This document shows positions 53,119-60,816 of a DNA stretch of 64,000 nucleotides, piece by piece. Source of the DNA: Bacteroidaceae bacterium (lineage in GTDB: Bacteria; Bacteroidota; Bacteroidia; Bacteroidales; Bacteroidaceae); assembly GCA_017509605.1 (NCBI GenBank), contig JAFWPH010000037.1, positions 1-64,000 on the forward strand, in the 5' to 3' direction. The notes under the pieces are model-generated. The model ran no database searches, was not told the DNA's origin, and worked only from the letters and a program-made list of their open reading frames with translations. How positions within the stretch are numbered: the first letter of the stretch is position 1; every line of letters starts with the position of its first letter. The position numbers and the translations under genes are program-made.

Positions 53119-54426
53119 TGGATTATTCTCAGCGAAAATCTTCATGCGTTCTTCCAATTGCTCGTACTGGTGATCTTCGATGAACGAGGTGCAGACGCGG
53201 AGGCCTTCCTGGTGGCTGCCAGTGGTAATGAGGCAGATGGCGGAAACACCGTAATACATCAGTTCGCGGGCCAACTGACCGGAAGTCATGCCCGGATAAC
53301 CGATGGTGAAATAGAAACCGTCCGCTACGGGGCGGTCGAGGTCCTTGTCATAGACCACGTAGAAGTTGTGACGACAGAAAATCTCCTTCAGTTTGTGGGC
53401 ACGGTCACCATAAATGCGCACCTCGTCGCGGAAACGGTACTCACCGTCGCAGGCGGCACGGAACATCGCTGCCAGCGCATATTGGGCGGAGTGACTGGTG
53501 CCACTGCTGAGAGCGTAGAGCATTCGGGTGGAGAAAACGAGTCCAAAAGGAAGTCCCTCGTAGCGGGCAGCGAGGTCATCGTAATGGCGGTGGAATAGTT
53601 TGTCACCGATGCAGGTCACTCCGATGCGCTCGCCGGCATAACTGAATGCCTTCGAACCGCTGATAAGCAGGATATAGTTGTCGGTATAACGGGCCACGGT
53701 GGGTTGGTAGGGCGGCTCGAAAGGTGTGCTCAGATCCTGGCGGAAGTCCATGGCGAAGTAGGCGAGGTCTTCCATCACGATGGTGTCGTAGCGAGTGGCG
53801 AGCATGCCTATGGTCTGAAGCTCGCTCTCGGTCAGACAGATCCATGCAGGATTGTTGGGGTTGGAATAGACGATGGCACAGATGTTACCTTTCGAAAGAT
53901 AGGACTCCAACTTCGGACCGAGTTTCTCCCCTCGGAAATCATACACGTCAAAGGTCTCGTAGCGAACACCTTGCACTTGCAACTGCATCTTCTGAACAGG
54001 GAATCCGGGGTCGATGAAGAGCACGGTGTCCTTCTTCTTGTCAGCCTGAGAACAGGTCAGGAACGAGGCGAAAGTACCTTGCATACTGCCGCATACGGGC
54101 ACACAACCTTCAGGAGCGATATCCACCCCAATGAAGGCCTTGACGAATCGGGAGGCCTGGCGCTTCAACTCTGGGTAACCTTGAATGTCGGGGTAGGAGT
54201 GCGCGATGCCATCTTCAAGGGCTTTCACTTGGGCGTCAACACCAACCTTCGCGGCGGGAAGGCCAGGGATGCCCATCTCCATTTTGATAAACTCTACACC
54301 GCTCTCCTTCTCGGCGAATGCGGCCACTTGTTTCACTTCGCGGATGGTCGCCTTGGCGAAATCCTGAATGCCGAACTTGGCGATCAGGCCATCTACCATC
54401 TCTTTCTTTATTGGTGTCGGTTTCAT
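53113..54426 (-). CDS. PLP-dependent aminotransferase, class I/II
   Basis: 437 residues, fold type I. The PLP lysine is Lys259 in LLISGSKAFSYAGERIGV. NPNNPAWICLTE (189-200) and the Asp in VMEDLAYF (about 220) contact the cofactor. It transfers an amino group between an amino acid and a 2-oxoacid. The substrate is not certain. Its place at the head of a leftward run with omega-amidase and IorAB suggests aromatic amino acids or methionine. It has a full consensus promoter. The sequence differs from AspC-like enzymes in the N-terminal part. Confidence 0.9.
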   Translation of the reverse strand: MKPTPIKKEMVDGLIAKFGIQDFAKATIREVKQVAAFAEKESGVEFIKMEMGIPGLPAAKVGVDAQVKALEDGIAHSYPDIQGYPELKRQASRFVKAFIGVDIAPEGCVPVCGSMQGTFASFLTCSQADKKKDTVLFIDPGFPVQKMQLQVQGVRYETFDVYDFRGEKLGPKLESYLSKGNICAIVYSNPNNPAWICLTESELQTIGMLATRYDTIVMEDLAYFAMDFRQDLSTPFEPPYQPTVARYTDNYILLISGSKAFSYAGERIGVTCIGDKLFHRHYDDLAARYEGLPFGLVFSTRMLYALSSGTSHSAQYALAAMFRAACDGEYRFRDEVRIYGDRAHKLKEIFCRHNFYVVYDKDLDRPVADGFYFTIGYPGMTSGQLARELMYYGVSAICLITTGSHQEGLRVCTSFIEDHQYEQLEERMKIFAENNPR

Positions 54427-54481
54427 ATCTTGTGTTTGATCTTACTGCTGCTTATCCTTATTTGACAGGCATTCTTTGGCG

Positions 54482-54513
54482 CAAAGATATAATAGAATCT
54501 TGAAACTGCCAAA
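54482..54513 (-). promoter_or_regulatory. Promoter of the aminotransferase gene
   Basis: Minus-strand TTTG (54510-54513), 20 bases, TATCTTTG (54482-54489): full consensus match, 56 bases before the ATG at 54426. Confidence 0.82.
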
Positions 54514-54585
54514 TTATTTCAAGAATACCTATTCGTCCCCTCATGGATAACAATAAAAACTTTTGTGTAATATTTACGCAAAAAA

Positions 54586-54617
54586 ATTGGAAATATGGAA
54601 ATAATGTTATACTTTTG
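54586..54617 (+). promoter_or_regulatory. Promoter of the PARG-like gene
   Basis: ATTG (54586-54589, core TTG), 20 bases, TACTTTTG (54610-54617), 63 bases before the ATG at 54681. Confidence 0.72.
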
Positions 54618-54680
54618 TAGAGTGATTAACACACAAGATCTCAAAAAGGCATTAACTAATCCTACAAAACCATTGGAATC

Positions 54681-55514
54681 ATGAATAATTACGATTATCG
54701 AAAAATCAATTTCGAGGTGATGACCGACACGAAGCATTGTTATGAGACAATGCCTGAACTGCAAAGGGCTGTCGCAGACTCCATCTCACGTCAGTATATG
54801 GTGGCTCATGAGGACAATATTGGGCAGCCAATGGTCACTTGCTCCAACACCAGGTACGTCATTAGTGGTATGAGAAGTTTCGAGGCTGCGAGGAAGTACA
54901 AGGGCAAGAAGATAGCAGTACTCAACTATGCCAACAACCATAGTATTGGTGGATCTCCGTTTTTTGCTGGTGCACAAGAGGAATCCTTGTGCCGATGTTC
55001 CACCCTCCTTCCCTGCATTCAGGCTATGGACCGTCCTTTCTACAAAAAACACATTTACCTTTACAGCATCAATAAGATGGACGATATGGGCAACGACGAC
55101 CTGATTTACACGCCCGATGTCGTTGTCTTCAAGACTGACGAACGTACCATGCCCATTTATCCAAGGATGATGGAGCAAGAAGACTGGTACAAGGTCAATG
55201 TCATTACTTCTGCAGCGCCGGAGATGAACCGTGTGTTTCATTTTCCTGCGAACTATGATGGCATTATACGTTCCCGCATCAAGAAAATACTTGACGTTGC
55301 AGCTAAGGAAGGAAACGAGGTCGTTATCCTGGGGAATTGGGGATGCGGTGCATTTAAGAACTCCATCGATGTGGTGTCGCGCGAGTTCGTGGATTTACTT
55401 CGCAACTACGACTTCGAGACCGTTGAGTTCGCCCTCGCCACAACGGGCGATGTGAGCCACTCCAAATTCGCACATGAACTGACGAAGAACGACCAGAAAT
55501 TCAGCATTATATAA
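54681..55514 (+). CDS. Microbial-type poly(ADP-ribose) glycohydrolase-like macrodomain protein (TIGR02452-like)
   Basis: 277-residue cytoplasmic protein. It has the PARG signature region NYANNHSIGGSPFFAGAQEESLCRCS. The catalytic Glu pair is present (QEE, 99-101), but the canonical GGG loop reads GGS (90-92). The rest follows the family: ISGMRSFEAARKY before, VITSAAPEM and VILGNWGCGAFKN after, the latter being the macrodomain phosphate loop. Such enzymes strip ADP-ribose from proteins or nucleic acids, and some act in toxin-antitoxin or stress systems. No ADP-ribosyltransferase toxin is beside it. Confidence 0.85.
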   Translation: MNNYDYRKINFEVMTDTKHCYETMPELQRAVADSISRQYMVAHEDNIGQPMVTCSNTRYVISGMRSFEAARKYKGKKIAVLNYANNHSIGGSPFFAGAQEESLCRCSTLLPCIQAMDRPFYKKHIYLYSINKMDDMGNDDLIYTPDVVVFKTDERTMPIYPRMMEQEDWYKVNVITSAAPEMNRVFHFPANYDGIIRSRIKKILDVAAKEGNEVVILGNWGCGAFKNSIDVVSREFVDLLRNYDFETVEFALATTGDVSHSKFAHELTKNDQKFSII

Positions 55515-55638
55515 CTTATGTGTTTCCACATGAAATTATTTATTTGGTGTGAGTCTTTGTGACTTCATCAAATAATAACGTCTTCATGTGCTGTTTTCGC
55601 GGAATTCGCGTTAATATGCAGATTATTCACGGCCGTTT

Positions 55639-56139
55639 TTATTCGTAGTCCTTGTTGTCGAAATAGCCGGCTTCATATCCATCTGAATACCCCTCTTCGT
55701 AGTCCTTGCGTTTCTGTCCTTTGTAGTGACAGTCGTCGTCGTACTGGCCTTCGAAGCCATTGCCCATCGCGGCATCGTCCTCACCGTCATCATATCCTTT
55801 GTCGTAGCCCTCTTGGTAATACTTGGAGATGGTGACTGGCGTTTGAGCAGGGGTCTGTGGCTTTACTGTTTCTTTGACTTCTTTAGTATCCTCAGGTTGG
55901 GTAGTAGAAGTTTTTTCACGAGGTGTGTATGTATAGGGACGGGGGTAGGGTTCCGGGGAGTAATGGTTAGAGTTGTCGCTCTGTTCTTGCCCACTGCCCT
56001 TGTGGTTGCGGGTGCATGAAAAGGCGAGAAAACCGACCAACACAATTGCGATCAGCCCCCAACAACTCTTATGACCATATCTTTTCTCTGGATGTGAGGA
56101 TGGCACCCCCTGACGTGTTGTGTCCTTACGATTATCCAT
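55639..56139 (-). CDS. Single-pass membrane protein with C-terminal EGYxxGY repeats
   Basis: 166 residues from ATG at 56139 (MDNRKDTTRQG). An in-frame ATG seven codons earlier is less likely. A basic N-terminus is followed by one membrane helix (about 28-42, GLIAIVLVGFLAFSC), which could also be a late lipoprotein-type signal. A Pro/Thr-rich linker then leads to an acidic tail with repeats: EGYDKGYDDGEDD and EEGYSDGYEAGYFDN. Gly-Tyr-Asp repeats of this kind occur in small surface-associated proteins, but I do not recognise a named family. It stands divergent from the kinase cluster. Confidence 0.8.
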   Translation of the reverse strand: MDNRKDTTRQGVPSSHPEKRYGHKSCWGLIAIVLVGFLAFSCTRNHKGSGQEQSDNSNHYSPEPYPRPYTYTPREKTSTTQPEDTKEVKETVKPQTPAQTPVTISKYYQEGYDKGYDDGEDDAAMGNGFEGQYDDDCHYKGQKRKDYEEGYSDGYEAGYFDNKDYE

Positions 56140-56202
56140 AGTCTCCCTTCTTGAATGCACCTGAAAACCTTATTATCTTTGCTGAAGTTTTGGAAGTTAT
56201 AA

Positions 56203-56376
56203 AATGGAGTTAAATAGGGAGTTAAGCACTTTCGTGCTGGACAATAGTACTGCAATAAAATGCTATTGTCCTGTGCGTAGCACATAACTCCAATGAGCGT
56301 AGCGAGTTTACTCCCATTTTTACTTCCATTTTTACTCCCTATTTTATTAGTCTACTTCCATTTTTACTCCCGAAAG
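56203..56376. repeat. Inverted and direct family B repeats
   Basis: Left part (56203-56224) reads ATGGAGTTA and AGGGAGTTA. Right part (56285-56376) reads TAACTCC, then TTACTCCCATTTT, TACTTCCATTTTTACTCCC and CTACTTCCATTTTTACTCCC. The two halves face each other across about 60 bases. Confidence 0.7.
56218..56291. other. Nested inverted repeats able to form a branched structure
   Basis: Outer 7-bp stem GGAGTTA (56218-56224) with TAACTCC (56285-56291). Inside are three hairpins almost end to end: AGCAC/GTGCT (56225-56238), GGACAATAG/CTATTGTCC (56239-56271) and GTGC/GCAC (56273-56283). Only bases 56272 and 56284 are unpaired between helices. It may be RNA, a protein-binding DNA palindrome or a relic of a small mobile repeat. 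Confidence 0.55.
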
Positions 56377-56533
56377 TTGAGCATACTTATTATTTTTCCA
56401 CAAAGTTATTTACTTTCCACTAATATCCCAACCTTTTGGCGAAATAAAACTACATTCCACACCTCGACCTATTGCTTCGACTGTCTTGTCAAAAAAAACG
56501 CCTATAGATGTCATCGAAATACAGAAAAAGTAG

Positions 56534-56541
56534 TAAATTTG
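56534..56541 (+). promoter_or_regulatory. Putative -7 box TAAATTTG of the kinase cluster
   Basis: TAnnTTTG match 63 bases before the ATG at 56604. The -33 region is weak. Confidence 0.5.
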
Positions 56542-56603
56542 TCGAGAACAAGAAAATGCTCTTTATAAAACCACCAAAAAACACAGCGCATAAAGGCGAC
56601 AAC

Positions 56604-58298
56604 ATGTCTATGAACACACTACCTGACAACTTCATCCTCCAAGGTGGAAAATACAAGATCCAGGGCGTTCTGGGCCAGGGCGGATTTGGCATCACCTATC
56701 TCGCACAGCAGGTGATGCTTGGACGTACGGTGGCCGTCAAGGAATTCTTCATGCGCGACCTCTGCAACCGCGACGCGGTCACCTTCAGAGTGTCGGTAGG
56801 TGCCACAGGAAGCGAGGCCTTGGTGAATCGCTTCAAGGATAAGTTCTTGAAAGAAGCACGCTTGATTGCTGGTATGGGCGACAGGCATATCGTGCGTATC
56901 CACGATATCTTCGAGGAGAACGGAACCGCCTATTACGTTATGGAGCACATCAGCGGCGGATCCTTGGATAGCCTCGTCAGGAAAGGTACACTGAAAGAGA
57001 TGGATGCATTGAGAATCACAAAGGAGATAGGTGAGGCTTTGGGCTATGTCCATAGCCGCAACGTGCTTCATCTCGACGTGAAGCCTTCCAACATTTTGTT
57101 CCGTCCCAATGGAGAGGCCGTACTCATCGACTTCGGCATCAGCAAGCGGTATGACGAAGAAGGGGAGGAGACCAGCGGATCTCCAGCGGCCATCAGCAAG
57201 GGATATGCCCCTATTGAGCAGTACAACCATAGCTTGCACAACTTCTCTCCAGCAACCGATGTTTATTCTTTAGGCGCCACGATGTTCAAGATGCTGACGG
57301 GCAACACACCACCCGAGGCAACGTTGTTGCTCGACGAGGATTTTCCGCATTGTCCCGTGGGAGTCTCTCCACAAATATGGAAAGCCGTGGAGAAAGCCAT
57401 GAGGCCCAGCCGAAAGCAACGCTTCCAGACCGTGGCCGAGTTCATCAACGCTTTCGGGGGTGTCACCCCCAAAAGACAGGCTGCAAGGATAACAACCGAA
57501 TTGGACGAGGAGACAAAGGCTCTTGATGCGCCGCCTGAGAAGATAGCCTTAAGGGAATCTTTCAGGAAATACACCGTCAATGGCGTGTCGTTCGAAATGA
57601 TTCTTGTACATCCAGGTAAGTTCGCTATGGGGGCCACATCTGAAATGAAGAATCCATGGGACGATGAATGCCCAGAGCATCTTGTGACAATCACCAAACC
57701 ATACTATCTGGGAAAGACTGTGGTCACACAGGCACTGTGGAAGGCAGTGATGGGAAATAATCCCGCACACTACAATGGGAAGACCTTCTGGAATTCCATC
57801 ATGGGAACTGAAGCAAAACAAAACTGTGACAACAAACCCGTGGAAAGTGTCAGTTGGAAAGACTGCAAGGTCTTCATCGACAAGTTGAACGCTTTGACGG
57901 GACTGACTTTCAGGCTGCCTACAGAGGCCGAATGGGAGTTCGCAGCCCGTGGAGGCAACAAAAGCCGTCATTTTCAGTTCAGCGGAAGCAATAATCTCAA
58001 CGAGGTGGCTTGGTACGACAAGAACAGCGGTAAAAATACACAAGACGTGGCCACTAAACTTCCAAATGAGCTCGGACTTTACGACATGAGCGGAAATGTA
58101 TATGAGTGGTGCGAGGACTGGTACGGTCTATACGATGCTTCTGAACAGACGGATCCCATAGGCCCTGCGAACGGATTATACCGAATCGCTCGAGGAGGCA
58201 GTTGGCGTATCACACCAAGAAGGGCTCGTTCCTCGCATCGGAGCTACGACTTACCCGACAGACGCGACAACAGCCTCGGCTTCCGTCTCGCACTTTAA
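56604..58298 (+). CDS. Ser/Thr protein kinase fused to a formylglycine-generating-enzyme-like (SUMF1) domain
   Basis: 564 residues from ATG at 56604. Hanks-type kinase domain (about 18-285): Gly loop GQGGFGITYLA, Lys46 in VAVKEFF, Glu84, catalytic loop HLDVKPSN (HLD at 156-158 instead of HRD) and DFG at 176-178. After a short linker, residues about 325-564 form an FGE-sulfatase-like C-type-lectin fold (PGKFAMGA, LPTEAEWEFAARGG, DMSGNVYEWCEDW, RGGSW). The two cysteines of true FGE in the final segment are missing (RGGSWRITPRRARSSH). It probably phosphorylates proteins, the C-terminal domain serving binding or sensing. First gene of a kinase-kinase-FHA-PP2C cluster. Confidence 0.93.
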   Translation: MSMNTLPDNFILQGGKYKIQGVLGQGGFGITYLAQQVMLGRTVAVKEFFMRDLCNRDAVTFRVSVGATGSEALVNRFKDKFLKEARLIAGMGDRHIVRIHDIFEENGTAYYVMEHISGGSLDSLVRKGTLKEMDALRITKEIGEALGYVHSRNVLHLDVKPSNILFRPNGEAVLIDFGISKRYDEEGEETSGSPAAISKGYAPIEQYNHSLHNFSPATDVYSLGATMFKMLTGNTPPEATLLLDEDFPHCPVGVSPQIWKAVEKAMRPSRKQRFQTVAEFINAFGGVTPKRQAARITTELDEETKALDAPPEKIALRESFRKYTVNGVSFEMILVHPGKFAMGATSEMKNPWDDECPEHLVTITKPYYLGKTVVTQALWKAVMGNNPAHYNGKTFWNSIMGTEAKQNCDNKPVESVSWKDCKVFIDKLNALTGLTFRLPTEAEWEFAARGGNKSRHFQFSGSNNLNEVAWYDKNSGKNTQDVATKLPNELGLYDMSGNVYEWCEDWYGLYDASEQTDPIGPANGLYRIARGGSWRITPRRARSSHRSYDLPDRRDNSLGFRLAL

Positions 58299-58337
58299 CG
58301 TTTTTTGTTGACAAACTATAATATACGATTGAAAGGC

Positions 58338-59714
58338 ATGTACACCCTATCGAACAACTCATCCCTCAAGGGAGGAGAATACAAGATACTCAGTGTGTTG
58401 GGGCAGGGAGGCTTCGGCATCACTTACCTCGCTGAACAAGTGATGCTCGAGCGAAAGGTTGCACTCAAGGAGTTTTTCATGAAGGAATACTGCGGACGTG
58501 ATGAAACAAACCACATGACGATTGGAACTGATGGAAGTAGGGACACTGTCAACCGATTCCGAGCCAAGTTCCTCAAAGAAGCGCGCAACATCGCTCGCCT
58601 CAACCATCCTGGCATCGTACATATCTTCGATGTCTTCGAGGAGAATGGAACGGCATACTACGTCATGGAATATGCCGTTGGAGGGTCTCTTGCACAGAAA
58701 CTGAAACAGACTGGTTATTTCTCTGAGACCCTGGCCAAGCGCTACATCATTCAGGTGGCTAAGGCACTCGACTACATTCACCAGAAAAGGATGAACCACC
58801 TTGACGTGAAACCCGGCAACATCATGCTCAACGAGAACGGTGATGCAATACTCATCGACTTCGGACTAAGCAAGCAATACGACGCAATGACCGGGAGGCA
58901 GACCAGCACCACGCCCGTGGGAATCAGCGATGGCTATGCGCCCATGGAACAGTATAAACCCGGTGGGGTGGGAGAGTTCTCCCCCGAGACCGACATCTAC
59001 GCCCTCGGAGCCACTTTCTTCAAACTGTTGACGGGACTCACCCCACCGAGTGCTTCAGATGTAAACGAGGATGGAGTGCCTGTGAATGAACTCAAGGACA
59101 AGGGGGTGAGCCAGAAGGCCATCGACGTCATCTGCAAAGCCATGCAAGGACGCAAGAAAGAGAGGCTGAAGAGCGCGCGGACATTCATCGACTTGCTGGA
59201 AGCGGATACACCTCCTGCACCAGCTACCAAACAGCCAGAGGTGGAGGACAACGAGGCAACCTTGGCCATTGTAGTGGAGACACCACAGAATGGAAATCAA
59301 CACGCCGACCCAGCAGTTCCCAATCCACACGATGAAGGGATTGCCAGTCAAACGGAAGTTGAAGACCCTGACTATGCAGAGGAGATGGCGGAGGCAGAGA
59401 AAGAATTTGCCAAGGCCATGGAGAATCAAAAGGCATGGGAGCGGAACGAACACGAACAGGAGAAAAAGGAAACTGAACAAGAGGTCAAGGAGATAAGTAC
59501 GCTTCAACTTTTGAAAAACGTGCTTGCGGCGTTATTAGCCATCGTGTTGATTACTGTGATCGTTAATGGAATTATTGAAAGCACTCGAAGTCGTAACGAG
59601 GCGATATACGAGTATACTGCTGATTCTGCTGCTTACGAAGAGGCTGCTGTTGACACTATGGGATGGAGTGCCGAACCAGAGGAAGATGGACCATACCCTG
59701 AGGGTGAGTACTGA
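58338..59714 (+). CDS. Ser/Thr protein kinase with C-terminal membrane anchor
   Basis: 458 residues from ATG at 58338, 39 bases after the first kinase gene. Its kinase domain (about 15-290) is close to the previous one: GQGGFGITYLAEQVML, Lys44, Glu81, HLDVKPGN (154-156) and DFG (174-176). Then comes an acidic Ala/Glu/Lys-rich, probably coiled-coil segment (about 345-388), one membrane helix (about 391-413, VLAALLAIVLITVIV) and a short acidic outer tail of about 45 residues. The kinase faces the cytoplasm and the tail the periplasm, as in PASTA-type kinases but without PASTA repeats. Confidence 0.93.
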   Translation: MYTLSNNSSLKGGEYKILSVLGQGGFGITYLAEQVMLERKVALKEFFMKEYCGRDETNHMTIGTDGSRDTVNRFRAKFLKEARNIARLNHPGIVHIFDVFEENGTAYYVMEYAVGGSLAQKLKQTGYFSETLAKRYIIQVAKALDYIHQKRMNHLDVKPGNIMLNENGDAILIDFGLSKQYDAMTGRQTSTTPVGISDGYAPMEQYKPGGVGEFSPETDIYALGATFFKLLTGLTPPSASDVNEDGVPVNELKDKGVSQKAIDVICKAMQGRKKERLKSARTFIDLLEADTPPAPATKQPEVEDNEATLAIVVETPQNGNQHADPAVPNPHDEGIASQTEVEDPDYAEEMAEAEKEFAKAMENQKAWERNEHEQEKKETEQEVKEISTLQLLKNVLAALLAIVLITVIVNGIIESTRSRNEAIYEYTADSAAYEEAAVDTMGWSAEPEEDGPYPEGEY

Positions 59715-59845
59715 GAAAGCCTTCTCAGAACTATATGTCCTCAAATACTGGAATAAGAGATAATTCTCCAAATAATAAGAAAAATAACTACCAACATAAG
59801 GGTGCTTCTATAAATCGCTGCGATTTAATTCGAAAATTCAAATCA

Positions 59846-59903
59846 TTATGATAATCTTATGATAATCAAATAATTGAAAAATTCGCTAATTCGCTAATTC
59901 GGG
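59846..59903. repeat. TTATGATAATC and AATTCGCT repeats (family D)
   Basis: Two TTATGATAATC-like units, then an 8-base-period AATTCGCT tract (about 59879-59903) in the 225-base spacer between the second kinase and the FHA gene. Confidence 0.65.
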
Positions 59904-59939
59904 ATATTAGAAATAACCATAAAAACTAAACACACAACT

Positions 59940-60728
59940 ATGATATCCGTAGTATGCCCAAATTGCCGTTCACGTCTCACAGCAAAGGAGACACCAGACG
60001 TGCAGGATAAGTTGATAACCTGTCCTATCTGCAGTTACAAGGCGAAAGTCAGTGATTTTTTGCCGGCACAGGAAGCGAAAAAAAGTAATGAGCCTTCTGG
60101 AGGAGCAGGACAACAGACCAGAGTGTGTCCTAATCCTGCATGCCGTTACGAAACCAATAACATGAGGGCGCTCTTCTGCAGAAAATGTGGAACAAGACTT
60201 CCTGCACCACCAACTGAGATGCACGAGAAGTTACCAGAAAAATTGACGCAAAACAAGTCTAAGGCTCCTGAACAACAAATCACCCCTCCTCCTGTTCCCC
60301 AACATTTGATGAATATGCCCCAAACTCCTGAACAACCTCTCAGCCCACCAGAGATCCCGGATTGTCCAGTGAATAACGATACCGGACAGATGCGCATCGT
60401 CCAGACGGGGCAAATATGCGAACTACGACTGGGAAGCCAGGTCCTGGGGCGATTGGCCCAGACAGGAACTGCCGACCTCCAGATCGGAGGCGACGGCTAC
60501 CGCGACGAATACATGAGCCGCCGTCATGTGCAGATTGATGTGGTCAGGACTGAACGGGGTATAGAGCACCGTCTGGTGGAGATAGGTTCGAAAAACATCA
60601 TCAAACTCAACGACAAAGACATCAACCGCGGCGACGAGATTGTGCTGAAGTTTGGTGACAAACTCACGTTGGGAAAGACCGATGTGATTTTGGAGGAAAC
60701 CAACGAAGACGCAACGAGGATTATCTAA
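59940..60728 (+). CDS. Zinc-ribbon and FHA domain protein
   Basis: 262 residues. Two zinc ribbons come first: Cys6/Cys9 with Cys28/Cys31, and Cys63/Cys68 with Cys80/Cys83. A Pro/Gln-rich linker (about 90-145) leads to a forkhead-associated domain (about 155-258), with LGRLAQTGTADLQIGG, the phosphothreonine-site motif YMSRRHVQI and the closing LGKTDVILEE. FHA domains bind phosphothreonine, so this is the natural reader of the adjacent kinases. No signal or membrane helix, so it is cytoplasmic. Confidence 0.92.
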   Translation: MISVVCPNCRSRLTAKETPDVQDKLITCPICSYKAKVSDFLPAQEAKKSNEPSGGAGQQTRVCPNPACRYETNNMRALFCRKCGTRLPAPPTEMHEKLPEKLTQNKSKAPEQQITPPPVPQHLMNMPQTPEQPLSPPEIPDCPVNNDTGQMRIVQTGQICELRLGSQVLGRLAQTGTADLQIGGDGYRDEYMSRRHVQIDVVRTERGIEHRLVEIGSKNIIKLNDKDINRGDEIVLKFGDKLTLGKTDVILEETNEDATRII

Positions 60729-60816
60729 AAGGGAGTTATAGTGGAATAGTATGGGATGATGGCTAAGTGAAGCCGAATTCTGAGCATCCATTTATAATTC
60801 AGAAACTACAGAATAG

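Larger units (their letters stand above)
56140..56603. other. Repeat-rich divergent spacer, no gene seen
   Basis: About 460 bases between the GY-repeat gene and the kinase cluster. It holds inverted family B repeats, a set of nested inverted repeats (56218-56291), a run of ACTTCCATTTTTACTCCC units and the kinase -7 box at 56534-56541. An ATG at 56508 in the kinase frame lies upstream of that box and is not used as the start. Confidence 0.6.

Noticed and set aside
56218-56291. Cloverleaf-like fold considered as a tRNA
   Set aside because: The arms have wrong sizes for the D, anticodon and T arms, and there is no T-loop GTTCRA sequence.
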